Source of the DNA: a virus
DNA length: 64,000 bases
Reading direction: 5' to 3' (one strand)
Virus record (IMG/VR): IMGVR_UViG_3300013772_000006
Span: 1 to 64,000 of that record
Made by a program: the position numbers and the translations under genes. Numbering within the stretch: position 1 is the stretch's first letter; every line of letters begins with the position of its first letter. Below, piece by piece: positions 47,650 through 56,338 of this stretch. The notes below the pieces were generated by a model that worked only from the letters and a program-made list of their open reading frames with translations, had not been told where the DNA came from and searched no databases.

Positions 47650-49578
47650 TTATTGGCCGACGATGTGTGGCTGTCCCTGTTTGTCATATACCGTTTGCCC
47701 AGGTCTAAATTCTCCATCTGCCGGTGCATTGGTCTTAGGGTTTATACCCCGTGTTGGAGCAGGTGCTGTTGGTTGCCTGGTTGGTGCCGGCGCAGCCTGT
47801 TGACCATTTGGCGCTGGTGCGGGTTGATATGTCTGATCACCACCTTGTTGTTGGCCACCGTTAAATTTGGCCATAATCGCCGCACCCGCTTGCATTAAAG
47901 CTGGATTGGACTTATCACCCGCCAGCTGAGCCGCATCGTACATTCTTATGATATCTCCTTGTTGGGCGGTCATGCCTAACCGTTTCATATTGTCATAACG
48001 GAATTTGTTGAGAGCATTTGATGCCTCACGTTTTTGATCAACAGTATTTTGGTTGTTGGCCACTCGTGCGCCCGCCTGAATACCTGCGACTTCTTTTCGT
48101 CCCTCCATACCTGCTTGTGCTTTCGCGAGTTCGTTCTCGGCTCCTACCCGTGCCGTGCGGCGTTTGTCTAGGAAATCGATGTCCGATTGCCCTGCGCCAC
48201 TTAGCGGCTGCATGGACGGCATGCCAAACGCATTCAACTTACTCGCGGCTAACTCGGCTAGTTCGCCCTTTGTATAGCGACCAGGTACGGGTCCATTGGG
48301 GGATAATTCATTGGTTCCAAGTGACTTATCGGGCACTTTGGGCGACGGCACCGGGGTGCCAGCCGTTTTTGACAACGCATCCAAGGTACCAATCACACCA
48401 TTCTCGTGCATTGTATCAAACTGTCCGGCCTTTCCGATATTGGCCAGATCATGTTGCTGGTCCAGGTTCAACGTAAACGAAGCCGGTCCGGGACCTTGTC
48501 CAGGCGTGGCATGGCCATCAGGACCAAATTGCAGGGGGGCGTGTCCACCTCGAACATCAAATCTCAATAGGCCATTCCCGACGTCTTTTACCTTTACCGT
48601 TGAGCCATCGGTATTATAGGATAGCATTTTTTCGAACCCGTCGGCGATTTTTCCTGTATCCCGTTCACCCTCGGGCTTGGTGATAAGCAGACGGACCTGA
48701 TTTGCTTCATGGTCTGACTGCTTCGCCATATGTTGAACGCCGTTAAACTGCATATCTTTTCCCGGCAGACTGAGGATCGTCTGATGATTAATGAATGATG
48801 GGCTCTTATCTGGATATTTTTCTTCTTGTGCGCTGTGAGCCCTGTTCCATTTTTCGTTGGACATTGCATCACTACGTGATAGATATGCCTGCATATTGGA
48901 GTCAGTGGCCATCCCCTGGCCCTCGTTAGGATCCATCTGTGGGGTCGGCGCCGGGGCACCAGTTGGTAGTGCTGGCGTATCTGACTGGGACGGCGGAAAC
49001 AACCGGTTTTTTAAGGTATCATCTGGAGTATACTGAGTGGCCGCAGGAGCGCTACCCATTGCACCCTCAGCCGAGGCAAGTGATGGCACACTACCGGTTT
49101 GATCACCATCATCTGGTACTTCAGGTACAGGGTCGCCATCTTCGAACCGGAGGACAGGTCCACCGCGAGCGAGGCTGTTTGGATCGGGTGGATAGGTAAC
49201 CTGTGACCGAGGAACTGTTGGCGTAGGAGCCCGGCCTGTGGCTACACGGTAGGCCACTCCGGCACCACCCGCTAATTCTGCAATCGGACGCGAGATAAGG
49301 GGGGCACCACCAATCCCTCTCACCATATCCTCTGTCGTTTGTGGTTGCCCGCTGGTGACATTCTTCATCATATTGGTAAAGTTGGGTGTAAACGCAGATG
49401 TGTGTGGCGCTGCCTGTGCTACCTGTTGGTTCGGTATTGCACCTTGCTGGTCGTCTGTCGGTAGGCCATACTTCGCTCGGCCGTGTTGTAGAGCGGCGTC
49501 AATTACATCCACAGCGTTGTCCTGTGGCTCACTGGTATCGAGAGCCGGCGAGGTATCAGTGTCGTCTTCGGTAACCAT
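47650..49578 (-). CDS. Internal virion protein (642 aa)
   Basis: A 642-residue protein, disordered and acidic at the N-terminus (TEDDTDTSPALDTSEPQDNA), then NSLARGGPVLRFEDGDPVP near residue 150, a motif shared with its neighbours. A central beta-containing part and a long Gln/Pro/Ala-rich C-terminus follow. GGGAG precedes the ATG, which overlaps the upstream TAA. The arrangement of three large low-complexity proteins in one operon resembles the internal core of podovirus-like particles. Confidence 0.55.
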   Translation of the reverse strand: MVTEDDTDTSPALDTSEPQDNAVDVIDAALQHGRAKYGLPTDDQQGAIPNQQVAQAAPHTSAFTPNFTNMMKNVTSGQPQTTEDMVRGIGGAPLISRPIAELAGGAGVAYRVATGRAPTPTVPRSQVTYPPDPNSLARGGPVLRFEDGDPVPEVPDDGDQTGSVPSLASAEGAMGSAPAATQYTPDDTLKNRLFPPSQSDTPALPTGAPAPTPQMDPNEGQGMATDSNMQAYLSRSDAMSNEKWNRAHSAQEEKYPDKSPSFINHQTILSLPGKDMQFNGVQHMAKQSDHEANQVRLLITKPEGERDTGKIADGFEKMLSYNTDGSTVKVKDVGNGLLRFDVRGGHAPLQFGPDGHATPGQGPGPASFTLNLDQQHDLANIGKAGQFDTMHENGVIGTLDALSKTAGTPVPSPKVPDKSLGTNELSPNGPVPGRYTKGELAELAASKLNAFGMPSMQPLSGAGQSDIDFLDKRRTARVGAENELAKAQAGMEGRKEVAGIQAGARVANNQNTVDQKREASNALNKFRYDNMKRLGMTAQQGDIIRMYDAAQLAGDKSNPALMQAGAAIMAKFNGGQQQGGDQTYQPAPAPNGQQAAPAPTRQPTAPAPTRGINPKTNAPADGEFRPGQTVYDKQGQPHIVGQ

Positions 49579-51023
49579 TACTTACTCCCGGGCGGTTTAT
49601 GGGTACCAGTCTGGTACTCTAGACGGGTTTTGCGGGCCGACTCCATAAGCTTGTAAAAGTGTTCATGACCTTTAAAGATGGCCACGTCTTTTGGAATGAC
49701 GAACTCGTGGGCGTTGACCTTGGCGTCGATGTCATCGGTTTTCGCGCCGCGGCTTGGGCTTGCTTTCACGGGTGCCGGCCCTCCTGGTTGAAGATTAATC
49801 GCGCCGCCCGGAGCATATCTCTTTGCATAATTGTTCGCCCGCAAGGCCATCGCATGCTGGATATTAATCGCGTGTGGGGAATAGATAGCAGGGATCGCTC
49901 CACTAGCCTGTAGCACGCTGCCGCCACTATCATAGCCTATAACGGGCCCACCCGCGGCAAGATCGTCTGGTGCAAAGTTGTCACCGCTGCCATTATCAAC
50001 AGGTACTGTATCTCCGGCCCCGTTGTTCCAGTCGTCCCATGTCTGGGTACTAGGTTGATCATAGATTTGGTTTGGGCCACTGCTAAACCCGCTGCTATCT
50101 TGGTAGCCTGTACCGCTATCAAAATAACCGCCGCCGTTGGTGTTGTTCGGATCATTAAATCCACCATAAAGGTTGGCGTATGGGTCAGCTTGCCCCCCAT
50201 AAATATACGGGCTGGTAGATGAATAATCCGTGATCGCTGGACCAGATAGATTATCCGATGTACCGCTATTAACGCCTTGTCCAATAGGCCCATCGCCGGG
50301 TGATCCCATATTTGATCCAGGCATAATAATAGCGCCACCTGGGCCACCTCCGCTCCCGTTCCCAGATTGGTATCCAGGGCCACCCCCACTATCGTTCCCA
50401 CTTCCTTGATTAGAGTTTGAGGGTGATTTTGGTTGCTGTGGCTGTGGCCCTTGTGTGTGGCTCTGACTTTGGTTCGATTGGGTCTGCTGGCGGTTATCCC
50501 CAAGCGGGGGGTATTTCAGGCCCATGGCTGTATTATGCATAGACGCGGCCCGCGCCGCATTTGCCTGTTCATTGGCAATCGCCTGGTTTTGGTCGGCACG
50601 CCCCTCGTTTCTGGCGGTTAGCATGGCTTCATTGGCCGCCCCGGCTTCCGTTGCCGCCGTTTTACCTCGTTCCGCGGTATCAAGGGCATAGCGCCGGCCC
50701 ACATTAGACGGATCACCTACCCCAAATGATTGGAGATCTCGTAGGGCACCTTGGCGGGCCTGTTCGCCGAGCTGTCCCGCGCCGGCGATCGCTTGCCCGG
50801 CTTTTTGCTGTTGGTAACCCGGCGATAGTTCCTGATTGCCCCGATTGATAAGTCCCTGCTGTAGTGGCTGAAAGGTGTTATCATACTGCGCGAATGTTTT
50901 GTCAGCATAATCCGAGATATGCCCCGCCAATGCCTGTAAAAAGGACGCCTGAGGGTAATCGGGGATAAAGGACTTACCCGTGGATTGGCCGCTACCAGAA
51001 CTAACTGTGTTGCTTATCGTCAT
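49578..51023 (-). CDS. Internal virion protein (481 aa)
   Basis: A 481-residue protein. The first 170 residues form a helical domain (SFLQALAGHISDYADKTFAQ, FQPLQQGLINRGNQELSPGY) of a type common in phage internal core proteins. The middle is a Gly/Asn/Ser-rich low-complexity region, and the C-terminus has DDLAAGGPVIGYDSGG and KVNAHEFVIPKDVAIF, a segment often found at the ends of tail or internal proteins. GAGG precedes the ATG. A structural or ejected role is likely. Confidence 0.6.
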   Translation of the reverse strand: MTISNTVSSGSGQSTGKSFIPDYPQASFLQALAGHISDYADKTFAQYDNTFQPLQQGLINRGNQELSPGYQQQKAGQAIAGAGQLGEQARQGALRDLQSFGVGDPSNVGRRYALDTAERGKTAATEAGAANEAMLTARNEGRADQNQAIANEQANAARAASMHNTAMGLKYPPLGDNRQQTQSNQSQSHTQGPQPQQPKSPSNSNQGSGNDSGGGPGYQSGNGSGGGPGGAIIMPGSNMGSPGDGPIGQGVNSGTSDNLSGPAITDYSSTSPYIYGGQADPYANLYGGFNDPNNTNGGGYFDSGTGYQDSSGFSSGPNQIYDQPSTQTWDDWNNGAGDTVPVDNGSGDNFAPDDLAAGGPVIGYDSGGSVLQASGAIPAIYSPHAINIQHAMALRANNYAKRYAPGGAINLQPGGPAPVKASPSRGAKTDDIDAKVNAHEFVIPKDVAIFKGHEHFYKLMESARKTRLEYQTGTHKPPGSK

Positions 51024-51085
51024 GCAGCGGTCCTCAAGGGTAAACGCTTGCCTACTATTAGGTAATTAGGGTAAAGATTGGGTTA

Positions 51086-51883
51086 CTAGGCTTTTGACAC
51101 AAAATAGGACCGGGTCAGGCCATTTTGGACCGCGGACATGGTCGCGGGCTTCTTTGGGTTAAGGGAGACAATGTCTTGGGTTAACTGGATGGTGTTATCA
51201 AAGCCCGAGAACGTCACCGAAAACGCTGGTTTTGTGGATACGTGTGGCACTTTAATCTTTATCATGACCCGTTCGCGCTGGACATGGTCACATATCGAGG
51301 AGGCGGTTGCCCCATTTGATCCTGGTATCTCCGGATTTGGATACCCCTCATTTAAAAAGTTGCTATAGTCTTGGGCAATTGAGGCGGCCGCCGTTGTCCC
51401 GCGAAAGCTGCCGCTAAACCCGCCGTGTGGCACCCATGCCCCCCATTGCCGTGTGGGGGGTGTACCGCCTGGGCCAACTAGCCAAAAGTTACTCAAGAGG
51501 CCCGCATTCTTAAATACGTACCCCGTTGTAAACAACGAAAGACCGCCTGTGAGATTTAGCAGGGCGTTTTTGAAGGTGGTAAAGCCTCCGGGTCCAATGA
51601 AGCCAAATGCCCCGTGGATCGTTTGGAACGGGTAGTAGACAACCCACTGTGTTTGGTTATCGAGTAAATCGGATACTGTGGTATTTTGCAGTAGGGTAGT
51701 TGTTTTATCCAGGATATTTGGTACCGCGGTAAAGGTACTGTTTAGGGTTACGTCACGAGTAAATGTCACCGTCACCGTGCCGCCCGGCGACCCGAAATTT
51801 AAATCAGTTATGGTATCGAGCCACCCGCCGGCGCTATCGTCGGTTGTTTTGTCATCGACTTGTATAATGATATCACTGGCCAC
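51086..51883 (-). CDS. Structural protein candidate (265 aa)
   Basis: A 265-residue beta-rich protein. IIIQVDDKTTDDSAGGWLDT at the start and VSVTFSGFDNTIQLTQDIVS-like strands near the end suggest a jelly-roll or tail-associated fold, with many Gly/Pro loops in between. It starts at GTG and overlaps the previous gene's end. It lies between internal virion and tail tube genes. The exact function is unknown. Confidence 0.5.
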   Translation of the reverse strand: MASDIIIQVDDKTTDDSAGGWLDTITDLNFGSPGGTVTVTFTRDVTLNSTFTAVPNILDKTTTLLQNTTVSDLLDNQTQWVVYYPFQTIHGAFGFIGPGGFTTFKNALLNLTGGLSLFTTGYVFKNAGLLSNFWLVGPGGTPPTRQWGAWVPHGGFSGSFRGTTAAASIAQDYSNFLNEGYPNPEIPGSNGATASSICDHVQRERVMIKIKVPHVSTKPAFSVTFSGFDNTIQLTQDIVSLNPKKPATMSAVQNGLTRSYFVSKA

Positions 51884-52220
51884 GTTGCCATACCCACAAT
51901 TCGCCGGTTACCGTGTCTTTAAATGTCATACCGTTGATCTGCTTGAACTCGATAAAGGTGGTCGGGTCTTGCTTGCTGAATACCTTTACTTTTGCGGTGA
52001 GCCGTTTTGCTTTTTGTTCTTCGTACCGCGGTTTCTTTTTAGTAGGTGAACGTTTAAACGCCGCACCACGCAGCATATTATAACCATGAATGAGCTGTGC
52101 CAGAGCCGGCAATACGCCGCTCATATCAGTCGGGACCGCAACCGACGGCGTAAGGGTACTTGTGTCGGGCTGCGAAATTATTTCGTCAGTTGACTGAAAA
52201 CAAACCGGGCATACGGGCAT
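51873..52220 (-). CDS. Small structural-region protein (115 aa)
   Basis: A 115-residue protein. CPVCFQ at the start, then a basic stretch (KRSPTKKKPRYEEQKAKRLT), and FIEFKQINGMTFKDTVTGEL near the end, which looks like a beta-hairpin. GGGAG precedes the ATG, which overlaps the stop of the tail tube gene (TAATG). It is a possible tail completion or adaptor protein; no family is recognised. Confidence 0.5.
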   Translation of the reverse strand: MPVCPVCFQSTDEIISQPDTSTLTPSVAVPTDMSGVLPALAQLIHGYNMLRGAAFKRSPTKKKPRYEEQKAKRLTAKVKVFSKQDPTTFIEFKQINGMTFKDTVTGELWVWQRGQ

Positions 52221-54922
52221 TAGACGCTCCCGAGTTCACGAGCATTTGTGGCCACTTGAAAATTACTGACCTGCACTCTGCCTTCAATTTCCCACTGCCA
52301 AACCTCTGTCTTGAACCCCGATAGGACTCGCAAGAGCTCACCACTATTCTGGAACTCGCGGGTAGTGACCAGATTGTTATCAGCGTAGACACGTATGATC
52401 CCATACTGATTGGCCCCGAGCGTAAGCCAACTCGCATCATTGGTCGCCGCCTGGTTACGGGCACCAGGGGTTGGCGAGCCAGCTGGTATATCGAAGAAGA
52501 TCTTCATGGCTTCGAAGTTCTTTTTCGAAGGCTGCTGGTATTTCTTCGAACGCCACTTGTATGTGGTAATGGTGGGGCTGGGATCAGAGAAGTCATAATA
52601 GTAGAGGCCACCGTTCGTAAGCAACATACCGATGCCAGTCCACGGGTCGTTCAGCACATTGAAAATATCGGTGCTAGCTGGCGACGTCAGCTTGTTAAAG
52701 CCAAGTCGGTGGCCACCCGGCTGTGGCCAGATTGAAAAGCTAGCCGCATCAGGGAGCATTTCAATAGTGAACCCAATTTGGGCATAAGTATGATCACCGT
52801 TATCGACCACGCCGAAGGCGAAATAGCAGCCAGCAAGGGAGATGGCATGGATGCCGTGGGGTGGCGTTAAGGCGCGCCATTTATCTCGAGTGATCCACGA
52901 CTCGGTTATATTGGTGCCAAGGCCATTTCCCGTAACCGCTATAAGACCATTAGGGCTGGCATAATAGACCGCCGCTAACGAACTTACGACCGATCCGCGT
53001 GAGGTACACGGTTCGGGGATCAACACTTTTAAGAGGCTCATGCTACTGGGGTTTAGGCCGGTAGCGATATAAGGCGTTGCGCTAGTGGCCGCGACCACGG
53101 AGTTACCGGTCACGCCGATCCCCACGATCGGGAATTCGGTGGTTATAACGTTGCCCGGGGGCCATGCATGGGGGCGATATGGTTCGCAGAACCACAACTC
53201 GTTCCCTTTGAACCCGACGATCATGCCGTTTGGCATACTGGCGATGCCCTCGAGGCCTTCAGGCGGCGGGAACCACTCAGCGCTGGGCAGAATGGTATTT
53301 CCGGCAATGACGTCATCCAGCACGGTATCGACATATGTAGCCAGTTGGACATCCAGATCTCCGGCCGGGGTGTCGGCGGTTCCGCCATTAACAGCGCCGG
53401 TTGGAGTGACCAGGAAGTAATCAGTTTGTCCCCCCACGGCACTGATGGTGCGGTACAAGCGTTTCTTAGTAATGTTCCGCAAGACACCTGTGTCATCAGG
53501 CGGAGGTGCGAATAGGCTAACTGTCCATGTCCCATTGTTCCATCCTGTTACAATAGTCGGCGGGCTCGGCGGGCTCTCCTCGCCGTAGGCGGTGACCCAT
53601 GTATACACATAGGCCCTGGTCTCCAATACCGCGGTAGACCCAACAGAAGCAAACATAGCGAGCGACGGTTGCCCTGTAGTCATCGCTGGTGCTGTTGCAG
53701 GTGGGCCGTTCGAATATGTAGAGGGAGCGGTGAACCCGGCTGTACCATGTGGATTAGACTGATCAAAGTTAATTGAGGTATCCACCGTGAACCCGATCCA
53801 ATAGGGGGTATTGGCTAGAACAGCAACGGGGTTCAAAAAGACCATGGTCAATAAACCACCGGCCGAACAACCAGTAACTTGTGGCGTGACACCTAAACGG
53901 GCCCCGGGTGCACCGGCATTGTCCGCATAGAGAACACCGGTAAAGTTAGGGGTTAGACTCGTATCAAGCGTGATACAATCGATATCGATTATACTTGTCG
54001 CGCCAGTTGGTGTAACTTTGGCTAAATAAAGCGTGTTTGCGCCTACCATAAACGCGCCGCCGCCAGCGGTACTAATGCCAATTTGTCCAGTATTATCACC
54101 TCCGCCGGTGATTGTAACGCCAGGAGCGCAACCCGGCGCATTTAGGCCCAGCAGCCATGGGGGCGAGTTTGCGGCGATGCGATCGGACGTATTATATTGC
54201 GGGGGCTGGCTCGGGCTCACGAAATAAACACGATTGAATTTATCGTCCACAACCGGTGACCGTACGACATCGGTATAAGGATCGACAAACTCCAGCCACG
54301 TTGCGGCACCAGTGATGGACGTGTCAACAGTTGGATTGGTACCGCCGGTAAAGGTCCCAGAGGACCACGCCATTCTGACTCCGGCGGTAGACTCAGTGAC
54401 TACCACGGTATTATATGCCGCACCAAAGTCGAGCGCCTTCACCGTGAGAACACTACCAGCAATGGTATTATCACCGGCGGTGAGCGAAACAATCGGGTTG
54501 ACTTCCGTGCCAGCAAAGAACAGCACGCCCACATTCGCCGCGTCATTGGCGGCGTTTATACCGATATTCACCGCGGCGAGGAGGGCAGTAGACGAGGAGG
54601 AAAGGGCGAGATCATATGGTGCTGCCATTACCGTGCGCCAGGTATAGATTGCCTCACCGATTTTAACGCTGTCCCCGTTGTTCAGGCCAGCAAGAAAGGT
54701 TAGCGACGCCGAGGCCTGCGCTCGGGTAAGCGTCGGGATCCGGAAGGCCGTGGTGGCATTAGGGTTGGTCAGCGGACGCAATAGTTTCGGGGCTCGCCAG
54801 CCCGTTAACGCGCCGGAGAATAGGTAGCAATTTTGGGCGCTTTCAGATTGGTTTGCAGGCAGTAGAGCCGGGTCCCAGGCAGGGAGCATCCCCCCGAATT
54901 GCTGGATTTTTAACGCAGACAT
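52220..54922 (-). CDS. Tail tube/nozzle-type protein (900 aa)
   Basis: A 900-residue protein. It opens with IQQFGGMLPAWDPALLPANQ and NCYLFSGALTGWRAPKLL, typical of podovirus tail tubular B/nozzle proteins. It has an inserted domain with NGDSVKIGEAIYTW, then propeller-like strands including GMIVGFKGNELWFCEPYRPH and VVAATSATPYIATG. The C-terminal region (WRSKKYQQPSKKNFEAMKIF) is also common to this class. It forms part of the short tail with the adaptor encoded further right. A perfect hairpin covers its ribosome binding region. Confidence 0.7.
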   Translation of the reverse strand: MSALKIQQFGGMLPAWDPALLPANQSESAQNCYLFSGALTGWRAPKLLRPLTNPNATTAFRIPTLTRAQASASLTFLAGLNNGDSVKIGEAIYTWRTVMAAPYDLALSSSSTALLAAVNIGINAANDAANVGVLFFAGTEVNPIVSLTAGDNTIAGSVLTVKALDFGAAYNTVVVTESTAGVRMAWSSGTFTGGTNPTVDTSITGAATWLEFVDPYTDVVRSPVVDDKFNRVYFVSPSQPPQYNTSDRIAANSPPWLLGLNAPGCAPGVTITGGGDNTGQIGISTAGGGAFMVGANTLYLAKVTPTGATSIIDIDCITLDTSLTPNFTGVLYADNAGAPGARLGVTPQVTGCSAGGLLTMVFLNPVAVLANTPYWIGFTVDTSINFDQSNPHGTAGFTAPSTYSNGPPATAPAMTTGQPSLAMFASVGSTAVLETRAYVYTWVTAYGEESPPSPPTIVTGWNNGTWTVSLFAPPPDDTGVLRNITKKRLYRTISAVGGQTDYFLVTPTGAVNGGTADTPAGDLDVQLATYVDTVLDDVIAGNTILPSAEWFPPPEGLEGIASMPNGMIVGFKGNELWFCEPYRPHAWPPGNVITTEFPIVGIGVTGNSVVAATSATPYIATGLNPSSMSLLKVLIPEPCTSRGSVVSSLAAVYYASPNGLIAVTGNGLGTNITESWITRDKWRALTPPHGIHAISLAGCYFAFGVVDNGDHTYAQIGFTIEMLPDAASFSIWPQPGGHRLGFNKLTSPASTDIFNVLNDPWTGIGMLLTNGGLYYYDFSDPSPTITTYKWRSKKYQQPSKKNFEAMKIFFDIPAGSPTPGARNQAATNDASWLTLGANQYGIIRVYADNNLVTTREFQNSGELLRVLSGFKTEVWQWEIEGRVQVSNFQVATNARELGSV

Positions 54923-54952
54923 AGGGTGGCACCTTTGTTAGGTGCCACCCTA
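54922..54952 (-). promoter_or_regulatory. Perfect hairpin over the tail-tube gene start
   Basis: TAGGGTGGCACC (54922-54933) and GGTGCCACCCTA (54941-54952) form a 12-base perfect stem with a 7-base loop. The stem reaches the A of the ATG, and the AAAGG ribosome binding sequence lies in the loop and stem. There is no T-run on either side. It may control translation or protect a 5' end; a terminator is less likely. Confidence 0.55.
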
Positions 54953-54970
54953 CTGTTGATCGGTTAGCAA

Positions 54971-55555
54971 TTACTTAAGGTTTCCAAACGGGGACGGCGG
55001 CTTCCCCGTGGCCGGATCCGTCGAGTTCATGTCTGGAACATGGTCCGCTGGCCGAAAAACCGGGGTGTTTTTTGGCTCGTTCGGGTCAGGCGGGATCTGC
55101 TGGCGAAGCTTTTCTTGTGTTTCAAAATGAGCTACCCGGCGCTGCCCGGCGGCCATTTCCGCGTCGATCGTGGCCTGTTGCCGTTCGGTCGGTTTCGGCG
55201 GGATGTATTCTTTCGCGTTATCTTTAGCGGCTTGTCGCGCGGTGAGGATCTGTTCCTCGATTTCGCCCCACGTTCCCGGCTTGCGGACTTGGACGTTTTG
55301 CGGGGCTTCGTCTTTCGCCGCCTCTGCCTCGTCGTATGCCTTTGCGAGGGCTGCTGCCTTGGCAACTGCATCGATGCGCGGATCTGGTTCAGTGCCCAAA
55401 GCGGGATGATCATCAGGAATGTCGACTGGCTTGTCATCCGCTGGCTTTTTCTTGGGCCTGTTTGGAGCCCTTGGCTTGCGCGGTTTCTTGGCCACTGGCT
55501 TGGCCGGCGCTGGACCCGCGTCCTGCTCGTCCTGTAGTTCGTTTTCGTCCTGCAT
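54971..55555 (-). CDS. Disordered charged protein (194 aa), scaffold-like
   Basis: A 194-residue protein starting MQDENELQDEQD behind AAAGGTG. The first half is a Lys/Pro-rich, Ala-rich disordered region (KPVAKKPRKPRAPNRPKKKP). The middle has a helical segment (AKAAALAKAYDEAEAAKDEA) and the rest is charged with ERQQATIDAEMAAGQRRVAH. It resembles a scaffold or virion-associated charged protein. It lies downstream of the lysis cassette. The longer in-frame start lacks a ribosome binding site. Confidence 0.55.
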   Translation of the reverse strand: MQDENELQDEQDAGPAPAKPVAKKPRKPRAPNRPKKKPADDKPVDIPDDHPALGTEPDPRIDAVAKAAALAKAYDEAEAAKDEAPQNVQVRKPGTWGEIEEQILTARQAAKDNAKEYIPPKPTERQQATIDAEMAAGQRRVAHFETQEKLRQQIPPDPNEPKNTPVFRPADHVPDMNSTDPATGKPPSPFGNLK

Positions 55556-55630
55556 CTGCGTCACCTTTCCATAGTTTTGACTCTGTACCCCAGCCGTCGT
55601 TGCCGGTACCAAGGTCTGTGGCTTTTGAAC

Positions 55631-56056
55631 TCATTCGCCTGTCTTATCACGGCCAAAATAGAGCCGACCAATACCCATAACGGTGGCTGATCCAAATAGG
55701 AACCCGATAATGGTCGTCATCCACTCTGCGACTTGCCCATGTATAGCATCGGTGTTGCCGTTTGTCCAGGATGCCAGGACAACGTCATAAATAATCACCT
55801 TCCATTCATATATCATAATAGGTGTCGCAAACCCAATGAGCATAAGGGTAAGGACTTTGCTCCCGGACATGATTGACAGGCGGCTGGTATTCTCATGATC
55901 CGCCGCGGCCGCGCCTTGGACCAACTTCGTGGCCATGGCGGTGTCGCCACCGATCCGGGCCTTAACCAGTTGCACCTTGGCGTTAAAGTACGCCGTTGTT
56001 ATGCTGGTAACGAGGGTACTAAGGCCAGGGATCAGGGCGAGGATGGCCATAAACAT
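55631..56056 (-). CDS. Holin candidate (three-transmembrane, GTA-holin-like)
   Basis: A 141-residue protein with an N-terminal hydrophobic segment (MAILALIPGLSTLVTSITTA), an amphipathic cytosolic stretch, two more membrane helices (VLTLMLIGFATPIMIYEWKV and MTTIIGFLFGSATVMGIGRL) and a charged end. This pattern fits the three-pass holins of gene-transfer-agent type. It lies just after the endolysin in the same operon, with overlap to the upstream gene. It probably forms the membrane lesions that release or activate the endolysin. Confidence 0.6.
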   Translation of the reverse strand: MFMAILALIPGLSTLVTSITTAYFNAKVQLVKARIGGDTAMATKLVQGAAAADHENTSRLSIMSGSKVLTLMLIGFATPIMIYEWKVIIYDVVLASWTNGNTDAIHGQVAEWMTTIIGFLFGSATVMGIGRLYFGRDKTGE

Positions 56057-56337
56057 CAGGGTTTGCCTACATCCAGGTGATCATCTTTAATATCGCGCGG
56101 GGCATCCAGGTCGGTAGCCCGGTTACGCCGGGCCCACTCACTAACTGACCCATCGACGACGAGATAGGCAATAAAGACCTTGATCGCCGCTTGCACCCGG
56201 GGGCTGTCGGTAACCAAACTCGCGAGATCAATACCGCTCATTTGCATTGCCGTAAACGCAATGCCGATGAACATCTTGATGCGGGCGATCAGGATGGTTT
56301 CGGAGTCGTGAAAGGATGCCGCGAATTTAGCCCACAT
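56056..56337 (-). CDS. Small lysis-region membrane protein (93 aa)
   Basis: A 93-residue protein. One or two hydrophobic helices (IARIKMFIGIAFTAMQMSGI and AIKVFIAYLVVDGSVSEWAR) are followed by a charged tail. It sits between endolysin and the holin candidate and overlaps the latter. It could be a second holin/antiholin. No family is recognised with certainty. Confidence 0.55.
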   Translation of the reverse strand: MWAKFAASFHDSETILIARIKMFIGIAFTAMQMSGIDLASLVTDSPRVQAAIKVFIAYLVVDGSVSEWARRNRATDLDAPRDIKDDHLDVGKP

Positions 56338-56338
56338 A

